From contig NZ_FNLC01000002.1 in NCBI RefSeq assembly GCF_900104065.1, forward strand, positions 726,995-790,994: a stretch of 64,000 nucleotides of DNA, given 5' to 3'. Under the pieces are notes generated by a model, which did no database searches, was not told the origin of the DNA, and saw only the letters and a list, made by a program, of their open reading frames with translations. Below are positions 46,728 through 53,962 of the stretch, one piece after another (the first letter of the stretch is position 1; every line of letters begins with the position of its first letter). A program made the translations under genes and the position numbers. The DNA is from Natronobacterium texcoconense (GTDB lineage: Archaea > Halobacteriota > Halobacteria > Halobacteriales > Natrialbaceae).

Positions 46728-47378
46728 TTAAGTGCGGTCCCTCGGAAACATCGATTCGATCAACGCCGAAACCGCCCGACGTAACCGTTCCGAAACCGAC
46801 TGCGATGAAATCCCCAGCCGATTCCCGAGTTCGGTCTGGGTGATTCGTCGAGGGACCTCGAAGTACCCAGAGTCGTACGCCGTCAGCAGTGCTTCGTGCT
46901 GGGTCGACGAAAGTGTCGCCTCGAGTCCGTTATCGCGGTCTTCACTCCGGTACAAGGAGAGCAGCGTAAACGTGCCGCCGTTGTCGACGTACCGCCGTCG
47001 GTACTCGACGAGCGTCGATCGGTCGGGAAACTGCATCCGGACTCGCCAGCCGTCGTTCGTCCCCTGGGCATCGAGCAGGACGACGCCGTCCGCAGACCAC
47101 ATCGGAAACGTGGACTGTCGATGGCCCTCTTCCGTCAGATCGACTCGATAGAAACTCCGGTCGTCCGTCTCGTCCAGTCGACGAAACTCCGCGGCCGTCG
47201 AATCGTCCTCGAGGGCGTCTTCGAACCGCTCCTGACTGACGCCCGACGCCCAGAACAGCAGGCGGATCGTACCCTCGTCGGTCAGGTACTGTGCTGCGTG
47301 TCTGAGCAAAACGTCGGAAAACTCGGCCAGGGTGCTCTGGAGGATCGTAGAAGACACGACGTACCTGGCGACCAGCAT
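46728..47378 (-). CDS. Bacterio-opsin-activator-like (HTH_10) regulator
   Basis: 216 aa. The C-terminal HTH_10 domain is clear (ITQTELGNRLGISSQSVSER), preceded by a long beta-rich sensor region (about residues 5-150) similar to the Bat/BAT-type regulators of haloarchaea. ATG 47378 is chosen because TTTATAAA at 47401-47408 lies 27 nt upstream; the ATG at 47417 is outside the transcript. The controlled genes are unknown. Confidence 0.82.
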   Translation of the reverse strand: MLVARYVVSSTILQSTLAEFSDVLLRHAAQYLTDEGTIRLLFWASGVSQERFEDALEDDSTAAEFRRLDETDDRSFYRVDLTEEGHRQSTFPMWSADGVVLLDAQGTNDGWRVRMQFPDRSTLVEYRRRYVDNGGTFTLLSLYRSEDRDNGLEATLSSTQHEALLTAYDSGYFEVPRRITQTELGNRLGISSQSVSERLRRAVSALIESMFPRDRT

Positions 47379-47400
47379 ACCAAACTGATTAGCATACACA

Positions 47401-47408
47401 TTTATAAA
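47401..47408 (-). promoter_or_regulatory. TATA box of the HTH_10 regulator
   Basis: TTTATAAA, near-perfect and symmetric, centred 26 nt upstream of the ATG at 47378; it implies a leaderless mRNA and rules out the earlier ATG at 47417. Confidence 0.65.
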
Positions 47409-47532
47409 TGAGTTCAATACAGTCCGGTTCAGTCACGTGATCTGATCGGTACAACGTCGCGAGCGCTCGTCTGGCAGATTTTCTGACCTTCGCGAAAGGA
47501 CTTTATTCTCTCGAGACCTATCATCGGTGCAG

Positions 47533-47805
47533 ATGAACGCACGCAACCACTTCGAAGACAGCCTGTACTACCTCCGACGAGCCGGCGAACACGCAAAACT
47601 CGGTTTCGAGGAAACTCTCGAGACGACCGAACACCGCGCTCGAGTGCTGGTCGGTCGGGGAACGGAATCCGAAGAAGAAATAGAAGAACCGAGCCGCCTC
47701 GAAACCGTCGGTCAGCGCGTCGAGACGGAAGCTCGAGATCGCGTCTCGAGCGCTCGAGAACAGGTCGCCCGCGTTCGATCCGAGGAGCAGTCGGCCGACC
47801 GGTGA
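47533..47805 (+). CDS. Small charged helical protein (DUF7553-like)
   Basis: 90 aa. Begins MNARNHFEDSLYYLRRAGEH, then strongly helical, charged stretches (EETLETTEHRARVLVGRG; VGQRVETEARDRVSSAREQV). No cysteines or membrane segments. It resembles the haloarchaeal DUF7553 group, judged from memory. The ATG is preceded by an in-frame GTG two codons earlier. It precedes tRNA-Val by 40 nt. Confidence 0.7.
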   Translation: MNARNHFEDSLYYLRRAGEHAKLGFEETLETTEHRARVLVGRGTESEEEIEEPSRLETVGQRVETEARDRVSSAREQVARVRSEEQSADR

Positions 47806-47813
47806 AAGGAAGT

Positions 47814-47819
47814 CTTAAG
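47814..47819 (+). promoter_or_regulatory. CTTAAG promoter box of tRNA-Val
   Basis: GAAAGGAAGTCTTAAG: a purine-rich BRE-like run and a CTTAAG core 27 nt before the tRNA 5' end at 47846, the spacing expected for an archaeal tRNA promoter. Confidence 0.55.
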
Positions 47820-47845
47820 TCGGACGCGCGGGTACGACAGCCTGC

Positions 47846-47920
47846 GGGTTGGTGATCTAGTCCGGTTATGATACCTCCTTCACACGGAGGAAGTCGGCAG
47901 TTCAAATCTGCCCCAACCCA
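47846..47920 (+). tRNA. tRNA-Val (anticodon CAC)
   Basis: 75 nt. The acceptor GGGTTGG pairs with CCAACCC, discriminator A at 47920. The anticodon stem CCTCC/GGAGG encloses TTCACAC, so the anticodon is CAC (reads GUG). The T arm is GGCAG-TTCAAATC-TGCC. No CCA is encoded. Its 3' end is repeated nearby (48035-48052 direct, 48096-48117 inverted), suggesting it is used as an integration target. Confidence 0.95.
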
Positions 47921-47974
47921 TTTTTCGAGCGACAACTTGCGAGGAGCGTAGCGACGAGCACGTCGCTCGAAAAA
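47921..47974 (+). repeat. Long inverted repeat just after tRNA-Val
   Basis: TTTTTCGAGCGAC (47921-47933) pairs perfectly with GTCGCTCGAAAAA (47962-47974), a 13-bp stem with a 28-nt internal loop that is itself GC-rich with GCGAGGAGCG/AGCGACGAGC runs. It starts right at the tRNA end. The T-run on the left arm could also serve as the tRNA terminator. Confidence 0.65.
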
Positions 47975-47984
47975 TTGTTATGGG

Positions 47985-48044
47985 AGATTTGAACGAGGCG
48001 AGACGGCGCAGCGAAGCGAGCACGTCTCGACGTTGTTCAAATCT
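47985..48044 (+). repeat. Second inverted repeat containing tRNA-derived arms
   Basis: AGATTTGAAC (47985-47994) pairs with GTTCAAATCT (48035-48044); inner arms GCGAGACG and CGTCTCG extend the stem. The right arm is part of a copy of the tRNA-Val T arm. Confidence 0.6.
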
Positions 48045-48052
48045 GGCCCAAC
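48035..48052 (+). repeat. Direct partial copy of the tRNA-Val 3' end
   Basis: GTTCAAATCTGGCCCAAC matches GTTCAAATCTGCCCCAAC at 47900-47917 in 17 of 18 positions, in the same orientation, 135 nt downstream. Confidence 0.7.
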
Positions 48053-48095
48053 GTCACGATCCTATCGCTCACGAATTTGCTCGCGACAGAAATAG

Positions 48096-48117
48096 TGGGT
48101 TATCGGGCAGATTTGAA
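48096..48117 (-). repeat. Inverted partial copy of the tRNA-Val 3' end
   Basis: Plus-strand TGGGTT-AT-CGGGCAGATTTGAA equals the reverse complement of the tRNA-Val 3' end with a small insertion; 13 consecutive bases (GGGCAGATTTGAA, 48105-48117) are exact. It lies 30 nt before the end of the nuclease gene. Confidence 0.65.
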
Positions 48118-48146
48118 TCAGACGAATTACAGCCGAGAGGCGAGAA

Positions 48147-49502
48147 TCACACGACTTCACGAAGAACGACCTCGAGATCCCGCTCTAGCTCCGACGCCTG
48201 GAGTATCGTGATCGGCTTGTCGGCTTGATCACCGAGCGAAGCCGTATCGGACTCGAGATCCTGAACGACAAGGAGACCGTTCCACCCCGAGCCAAAGCAG
48301 TTCTGGGCATCGGGGTCGCTCTTGTGCTCGAAGACGAATTCCTCGTTGACACGCAGGAACGCGAGATATTCGAGCGTCTCCTTGACTCCCTGTCGTATCG
48401 TATCGACGTTCGTGCTGTTTTTCACTTCGGTTATCAGGTACTCGTGGTCGCCGTTCTCGGAGATGATCTCGAGGACGATGATGTCGGGTCGACCGGTGTG
48501 GTTTCGAAACTCTCGGCCGAAGTAGTCGCTCGCGATTTCCTGGGCGGTGAGCTGAACCTTCTCGGTTCGCGACAGCTCGTCTTTGTCCTCCTCGGGAACG
48601 GCGAGAAAGGACAGATCGCGGTCTCGGGCGGAGTTGTCGTGGTAGAGGACGATCTCCTTGTCGCCTTCGAACCGTGCAACCTCCTGTCGGTCCGTGGCGA
48701 TCGTCTTGAACTGGGGCTGGGTCTCCCGTAGCTCCTCGAGCGTCGCGACGAACCGGAACAGGACGAACAGTTCGAACAGCGAGTCCGTGTCGTCGGGTGC
48801 GATCGCCGTTTCCTCGAGCAGCGTTCGAATCGCGTCGGGTTCGCCTCGGAACAGTTCCTGTCGAGAGCGGAGGAGCGACGCGGCGTTCCGGTAGAGATCG
48901 TGTCGCGAGTTCGCGGCAGTCGTGAGCATACGCTCGGTCGGTTCGTACGCTTCCGGATCTCGAATCCGTCGGACGTGAACGTTCCGTTCGACGATTCGCT
49001 GCAACTCGTCGATCAGATTCTCGTTGCCGTTCCACGTCTCGCTGACCCACTCGTACTCGCCACGGAGATACTGTTCTGCCTCCTGAATCGTAGTGTGAAC
49101 GACCGAGATGAGGTGTTTGAGAACGACGTTCTCCGGAATGTCGTAATCCTCGGATCGATTCTCACAGACGAAGATCGAACTATCTCGAGGATAGTCGGAG
49201 TATCGTTTCTCGATCGTGTCCTGCCAGTTGATTCGGCCGTCGACGGTTCCGCGTCGAGTTCGTGACCGCGTCCGGGTTTCCGTTCGAACACTGCGGAGCT
49301 GTTTCGGCAGTTCCCTGACGAACGAGACGACGTCCTCCTTGAGGATGAAATGGAGATCGAGAAGGAGTTCGTACTCCTCGAACCGCTCGTCTAGCTGCTC
49401 GGGCTTGATCGACTTCGCCAGTTCGCGTTCGGGAAAGCTCCCATGCATCGCGTATGCCAGGATGTCCTGGGTGAGCTCCTCGAGCAGTTCGTCTCTATTC
49501 AT
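48147..49502 (-). CDS. PD-(D/E)XK nuclease-like partner of an McrB-like ATPase
   Basis: 451 aa. The N-terminal 230 residues are helical, with IFVCENRSEDYDIPENVVLK, similar to the PEN...LK segment of DUF2357/McrC-type proteins, and SLFELFVLFRFVATLEEL around 241. The C-terminal part carries a PD-(D/E)XK core: RPD (338-340) ... ITEVKNS with Glu359-x-Lys361. Likely the nuclease subunit of a restriction-like defence pair. Its ATG overlaps the ATPase stop by 8 nt, so the two are coupled. Low sequence similarity to classical McrC; the name is functional inference. A frame open 85 codons further upstream is the shadow of the ATPase gene. Confidence 0.72.
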   Translation of the reverse strand: MNRDELLEELTQDILAYAMHGSFPERELAKSIKPEQLDERFEEYELLLDLHFILKEDVVSFVRELPKQLRSVRTETRTRSRTRRGTVDGRINWQDTIEKRYSDYPRDSSIFVCENRSEDYDIPENVVLKHLISVVHTTIQEAEQYLRGEYEWVSETWNGNENLIDELQRIVERNVHVRRIRDPEAYEPTERMLTTAANSRHDLYRNAASLLRSRQELFRGEPDAIRTLLEETAIAPDDTDSLFELFVLFRFVATLEELRETQPQFKTIATDRQEVARFEGDKEIVLYHDNSARDRDLSFLAVPEEDKDELSRTEKVQLTAQEIASDYFGREFRNHTGRPDIIVLEIISENGDHEYLITEVKNSTNVDTIRQGVKETLEYLAFLRVNEEFVFEHKSDPDAQNCFGSGWNGLLVVQDLESDTASLGDQADKPITILQASELERDLEVVLREVV

Positions 49503-51738
49503 CGGTGAGCGGAACCTGAAGCATCTCTCCTGCTGCTCGCTCGAGTAACGATTCGTCGACGTCCTGAACGGCTGCGATCCGACGAACGATTCGCTTTCGT
49601 TTCGGAACCCCCTCCAGCTGCGGGAAGACGTAGCTGATGACGGCCTGAGTGAGATGATACTCGAGTTCCGCTTCTGGGTGATGGGAGACGTATCGGAGAA
49701 CGTCTTCGATGATCGCCGGTCCGATCGCTCGTTCGTCGATTGCGTGGTTCGTCTCACGCCAGACGCGCCCGACGGCCATCGCCTGTTTCCGACCGACGTC
49801 GATGTTCCAGCTATCAGCGTAGTCGAAGACGATGTCCTCCAGTATTTCCTCGTCGGCCTGGCTTTCGGGAAGTCGAGGCGCTGGGACTCTGACGAACGCG
49901 AACCGACGCATGAACGCGTAACTCATCTCGTACAGCGAGGTCTTGTCGTACGCGTTCATCGTCGCGAAGATGCGCCACGAGCTCGGGACGTGGTACTGGT
50001 GGGCTGCAGGAGCCCCGTTCGATCGCTCGGCCGTCGAGAGTTCGATTTCGTGACCGTTCTCGGTGTAGGGGAGTTGGACTGATTGTCCGGAGAGAAGCGT
50101 GAAGAGTTGGCCGAACGCCTTGTCGATGTCGGCTCGGTTGAGTTCGTCGATGACGATCAACTCGTTCGACTGCGTGCCCGTATCGCTGTCCTTGAGCCGA
50201 TTGAGAACGATACCTGGTTTGAACGAGAGGTTCTCCTGTCCCGTATCGGACTCGCCCGGCATGTATCCGCCCACGGTGTCGAACGTCGACCAGTCCGCGG
50301 TCGCAGTCGTCATTTCGAAGTCCGTGTAGAGATGCGGGTGTGTCCGGACCAGATAGTTACAGACCCGCTCTGCGATTTCGGTCTTTCCAGTTCCCGGCGG
50401 CCCAGTCAGGAGGACGTGCTTACCTGAACGGAGCGCAGTCGAGATGCTCTCGAGGATCTTTCGCCCCTGGTCGTTTCTGAAGTACAGTCCCTCGAGTATC
50501 TCCTCCGGGATCGATCCGTCGAACGTGTCGTAGACGTTGACCGGGGATGCATCGGCCAACTCCGCGGCCATAGCTTCGATCAGCGTTACCGGTCGCTCGC
50601 GATCGGGTTCGCCGTCCTCCGTTCGGAACGCTGCAAACGTCGACTGGACCGGAAACTCGGTGCCGGAGACGTCCGTGCAAATCCCGTTTGCCCGTTCGAT
50701 AGGCAGACAGTTTGCCGTGAGAGCAGCTATCTCGCGGCCGATCACGTCGCGGTCTTTCTCCTCGAGTGAACGGGCGGTGTCGATCTCTTCTACCGAGCCA
50801 CACCAGAACACCCGATCGAAACTCGCAACGAGCGGGAACTCCTTTTCGTCCGTGTACTCGTCGCCCCACCACGGCTCGTCCTTTTCGAACTTCTCGCCGA
50901 GGATTCCAGCCCCGATCAGCCCGCTCGTCTGGTCGGCAAGATCGGGGTTCGACGGTTCGGCCCGTGAGTGAAAGAGCACGACGTCGCCGGACTCGAGTTG
51001 CCTCCAGTTGCTCCGGTCCTCGAACGAGACCGAACTGTACTCGAGTGCCGTGAGCCAGTAGTCCGGCGGTGCCGTGAACTTGTAGACGGTCGATTCCGTT
51101 GCTTCGATATGCTTCGTCAGTGGATGATCGACGATCGTCGACTGATCAGGTTCGTCCTCGGTGACGACCGGATACCGTTTTTCACCCTTGATCCGTTCGA
51201 GGAACGCCTCGACGGAGGAAAATTCGGAGGAGAAGCTCGATCCGCTTCGATCGAAGTTGATCGCGCTGAAGGTGTCGTTCGGCCAGCCCTTGAACCCGAT
51301 CGTGTCCCAGAACTCCGCACGGTCGAGTTCGGCCTCGTAGATCGGCTCGAGAAACATTACGTGCGGGAACGATTCGTCGGTGACCTCTCCCCAGCCGACG
51401 ACCTGCGTGAACGTTTCGGCCGTGTCCTCGTCAAGGACGGTCGCGTGAGCGATTCGGGCCAACGTCGTGTACGATCCGTCTCTACGGCCGTTTCGGTCGG
51501 CAAACAGCAAGTAATCGCCCTCGTCGGCTGGCTCGTCTTCCTGATTTCCCCACACACGTAGCGTGTCGTGGTCACCCGGTACGTCACAGATGTTCTCGAG
51601 GCACTCCCGTCTCACTCCCTCGAGAACGGTTCGTTCGAAGTTGGTCCGAATCGGCCCGTCGCCAGTCTTCACTGGCACCTGATAGATCGTCGGCTCGCCG
51701 TCCTCCGTGAACCACGCTGTCACGTCCTCGTCGGTCAT
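49495..51738 (-). CDS. McrB-like AAA+ ATPase with two N-terminal PUA/EVE-like segments
   Basis: 747 aa. The C-terminal half is an AAA_5/McrB-type motor: Walker A GPPGTGKT (446-453), Walker B ELIVIDELNRAD (526-537), sensor FATMNAYD (591-598) and arginine-finger region FMRRF. The N-terminal half has two beta-rich segments, about 70-135 (DYLLFADRNG...YTTLARIAHATV) and about 225-315 (SGDVVLFHSRA... GLIGAGILG ... FPLVASFDRVFW), which look like PUA/EVE-type modified-base readers. Inferred role: recognises modified or foreign DNA and drives the nuclease encoded next. The start ATG is overlapped by the stop of the 40-aa leader gene (ATGA). Confidence 0.78.
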   Translation of the reverse strand: MTDEDVTAWFTEDGEPTIYQVPVKTGDGPIRTNFERTVLEGVRRECLENICDVPGDHDTLRVWGNQEDEPADEGDYLLFADRNGRRDGSYTTLARIAHATVLDEDTAETFTQVVGWGEVTDESFPHVMFLEPIYEAELDRAEFWDTIGFKGWPNDTFSAINFDRSGSSFSSEFSSVEAFLERIKGEKRYPVVTEDEPDQSTIVDHPLTKHIEATESTVYKFTAPPDYWLTALEYSSVSFEDRSNWRQLESGDVVLFHSRAEPSNPDLADQTSGLIGAGILGEKFEKDEPWWGDEYTDEKEFPLVASFDRVFWCGSVEEIDTARSLEEKDRDVIGREIAALTANCLPIERANGICTDVSGTEFPVQSTFAAFRTEDGEPDRERPVTLIEAMAAELADASPVNVYDTFDGSIPEEILEGLYFRNDQGRKILESISTALRSGKHVLLTGPPGTGKTEIAERVCNYLVRTHPHLYTDFEMTTATADWSTFDTVGGYMPGESDTGQENLSFKPGIVLNRLKDSDTGTQSNELIVIDELNRADIDKAFGQLFTLLSGQSVQLPYTENGHEIELSTAERSNGAPAAHQYHVPSSWRIFATMNAYDKTSLYEMSYAFMRRFAFVRVPAPRLPESQADEEILEDIVFDYADSWNIDVGRKQAMAVGRVWRETNHAIDERAIGPAIIEDVLRYVSHHPEAELEYHLTQAVISYVFPQLEGVPKRKRIVRRIAAVQDVDESLLERAAGEMLQVPLTDE

Positions 51739-51857
51739 AGCTCCGTGACACCTGCCGATCGTGACTGTTCTGGTTCGTGCTTCTCGAACGAACCTACCGC
51801 GGTCTCGAGAGAGTCCCAGCCCGCGATATCCGTCGCGGTAATCTGCTGGAGAGTCAT
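51735..51857 (-). CDS. 40-aa leader gene of the AAA/nuclease operon
   Basis: 40 codons, MTLQQITATDIAGWDSLETA...; no cysteines, no membrane segment. Its stop overlaps the ATPase start as ATGA. A TATA-like TTCATAAGA lies about 25 nt upstream of the ATG, so it is the leaderless first gene of the operon; an ATG 23 codons earlier (51926) would lie upstream of the promoter. No recognised family. It may be a regulator or immunity peptide, or simply drive coupled translation. Confidence 0.5.
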   Translation of the reverse strand: MTLQQITATDIAGWDSLETAVGSFEKHEPEQSRSAGVTEL

Positions 51858-51956
51858 ACGGCGATGGATACACTCACATCTTATGAATGTACGGCCCTCG
51901 GATACGACGCACCCGACATCACTCACTCGAGACCGAGACAGACGGTTGCAATCGAG

Positions 51957-52688
51957 TTACGCGTCCTCGAGCCGCTCAACAGTATCCACGACTCCCGCCA
52001 CGAGATTCTCCGGCGAAAACCCTCGAACCAGCCGCGACTCGAGTCGCTTCCGTGCGGTAATCCGTTTGTGTCTCGCTTCCGTACTTCCGACACCCTTCGG
52101 CCGTTCGATCTCCACGATATCGGCAATCGGGTCGACGATGGAGCCGCGGGTGACGTCCTCGTAGACGCGTTCGGTCTCGAGGTCGGCGAGCCAGAGCGTC
52201 CACTGGAAGCCGTCCGTCCCGATGGCGGCCAGCACGCCGTCGTCGCCGGCCGCCTCGCGAAACGCTTCGTCGTCGAGGTAGCCAGCGATCGCCTCGGTCG
52301 CTGCCCCCGGTGATTCCCGACGTTCGCGGTTGATGGCCGTCACCTCGAGGACACAGGTGAGGCGGTCGTCGACACCCAGCAGTTCGTATTCGGGCCGGGA
52401 TCGATCGACCGTGGGGTAGTCGGACGGCTCGCGTCGAAGCCGAACCGACGAATCGGCGTCCGAGTAGCCAAGCGCCTCGAGACACGGGTCGACGAGTTCG
52501 CGTCGGGTGAACTCTTCGGGCGACTGCTCGAGGACGACGCCGTTGACGCACTCGCCTTCGAGGAGGGTGTGTAGCTGTCCGCCCTCCCGTCGGGCGATGA
52601 AGGATTCGACGAACCGCTGGACGACGCCGACGAGCTGGCCGGCGCGACGGTCGTCCTGGCTGTAATCGGTGAGGCTACTCTGGGTCAT
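51957..52688 (-). CDS. Restriction-enzyme N-domain-like protein, possibly inactive
   Basis: 243 aa starting MTQSSLTDYSQDDRRAGQLV. The order (PEEFTRRELVDPCLEALGY... then SRPEYELL...TCVLEVTAINRE) matches the N-terminal nuclease domain of type I/IIG restriction enzymes, but the expected E-x-K reads E-x-T (Glu115-Val-Thr117). No methylase or helicase domain follows, so it is either a truncated remnant or a repurposed domain. It sits 99 nt upstream of the 40-aa gene on the same strand. Assignment is tentative. Confidence 0.55.
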   Translation of the reverse strand: MTQSSLTDYSQDDRRAGQLVGVVQRFVESFIARREGGQLHTLLEGECVNGVVLEQSPEEFTRRELVDPCLEALGYSDADSSVRLRREPSDYPTVDRSRPEYELLGVDDRLTCVLEVTAINRERRESPGAATEAIAGYLDDEAFREAAGDDGVLAAIGTDGFQWTLWLADLETERVYEDVTRGSIVDPIADIVEIERPKGVGSTEARHKRITARKRLESRLVRGFSPENLVAGVVDTVERLEDA

Positions 52689-52861
52689 TGCGGTCGGTGA
52701 TCGGCCGTTTACAGGTCTCGTAATTCGCCGGCGCGCCTCGAGTCCGATTGGTCGTCGCTCGAGGCCGTCGACGTCCCATCTCGTCTGGGTGTCACCTACG
52801 GAAGAGGTTCCTAAAGAAATTCCGACCAGTCGTCTCTCCCTGTTCCGACTCGTACGCTAAT

Positions 52862-53875
52862 TTACTCTCTCGGTGCGAACTCGAGTTCCGAGCAGTCGTA
52901 CGTGTAGCGTTTGATCCCGTTTTCCTCGCAGTGGCCGGCCAGCGTTCCGGGGCAGACGGCTTCGGCTTCGAAGTCCCCGAGGTAGGCGACGGTCACTTCG
53001 TTTCCCTCCGAACGTTCGACCACCACGGCCGTGTTCGGATCGTCGTGGCTGGTCTTGATCACTCGATCCCCCGGAACGTACGGGTTCCGTGCGAACTCGA
53101 GGTTTTCGTGGTTGTACGTCCAGCGTTTGATGTCCGTGTCGTCACAGTACGACGCCAGAATCGCCGGATGGTACTCGCGCCAGTCGGCAGGCCCGTCGTC
53201 GAGCGAACTCGGGAACGCGACCCGGACCGCCTCGCCGTCCATCTCCTGACCGAAGGCGCTCGTGTTCTTCTCGGGCGGTAACACCTCGATGACGACGCCA
53301 ACCGACCGATCGTCGTCGCTGGCTTTCACCACTCGATCGCCCGGCTGGAACGGGTTCTCGGGTTTCTGGTTCATGTGGGCGGTGTTCGGTCCGAGTTCGA
53401 GTAACTCGTTCATCGGGCGTGCCGCGAGGTGGTCGAGTTTCGCCGGCGACTCGCCCGAGTACTGCGTTTCCGTCTCGACTTTCGACTCGAGCGTCTCGAC
53501 CCGTTCCCAGCCAAGCATGATGAGACTGTCCTCGTTGTCGCGGTGCCAGACCATCACCACGATGTCGTCGTCGGAATCGCGCTCGACGAGCGTCTCGGGC
53601 AGGAACGCCGAAACGTCTCGAGAGGTCTTCACGTCTACCTCGTAGCCGAACACCTCGAAGTCGTGACCGGCGAAACTCTCGGGGTTGCACCGCCGCATCG
53701 CTTCCTCGTTTTTCCACTCCCACATCTCGACGGGCAGGTATTCGCGACAGAACTGCTCGAACGCGAGTTCGCCCAGGTTTCCGATTCGTTTGCCGTCCAC
53801 GTCGTCGGCCCCCTGGATGACGGCCTGGTGGTTTGCGCGTTCGTAGTCTATTTTATCCGGTATGAACCGATACAT
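52862..53875 (-). CDS. PD-(D/E)XK nuclease-like protein with two tandem C-terminal repeats
   Basis: 337 aa. N-terminal nuclease-like core: GNLGELAFEQF (Glu36), HDFEVFGYEVDVKTSRD with Asp72 and Asp81-x-Lys83, the D...(D/E)xK pattern. The C-terminal half has two copies of a roughly 75-residue beta-rich unit: about 177-262 (PGDRVVKASDDDRSVGVVIE ... IKRWTYNHENLEF) and 267-334 (PGDRVIKTSHDDPNTAVVVE ... IKRYTYDCSELEF). The repeats resemble SH3/KOW-like folds. Not a family I can name. It is on the same strand as the AAA/nuclease block, 173 nt upstream of the 243-aa gene. Confidence 0.6.
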   Translation of the reverse strand: MYRFIPDKIDYERANHQAVIQGADDVDGKRIGNLGELAFEQFCREYLPVEMWEWKNEEAMRRCNPESFAGHDFEVFGYEVDVKTSRDVSAFLPETLVERDSDDDIVVMVWHRDNEDSLIMLGWERVETLESKVETETQYSGESPAKLDHLAARPMNELLELGPNTAHMNQKPENPFQPGDRVVKASDDDRSVGVVIEVLPPEKNTSAFGQEMDGEAVRVAFPSSLDDGPADWREYHPAILASYCDDTDIKRWTYNHENLEFARNPYVPGDRVIKTSHDDPNTAVVVERSEGNEVTVAYLGDFEAEAVCPGTLAGHCEENGIKRYTYDCSELEFAPRE

Positions 53876-53930
53876 AAACTGAACATTTTCCAGGAGTGAA
53901 ATGAATCTTTATTACCACAGCGGCAGCGAG

Positions 53931-53940
53931 CCCTTAAGGG
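53931..53940 (+). promoter_or_regulatory. Palindromic CTTAAG box before the TFB gene
   Basis: CCCTTAAGGG is a perfect palindrome centred 27 nt before GTG 53963. Like the tRNA-Val and tRNA-Ser boxes it may be a TATA-type element; its symmetry could also allow TFB autoregulation. A second AT-rich box (TTTATTA, about 53906) lies farther upstream. Confidence 0.4.
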
Positions 53941-53962
53941 TGTGCAAGGCGAGTACTGGTAC

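Noticed and set aside
48147-51738. Naming the pair simply mcrB/mcrC
   Set aside because: The motor is McrB-like, but the GTPase-specific signature and the classical McrC domain are not evident, so gene symbols would overstate the match.
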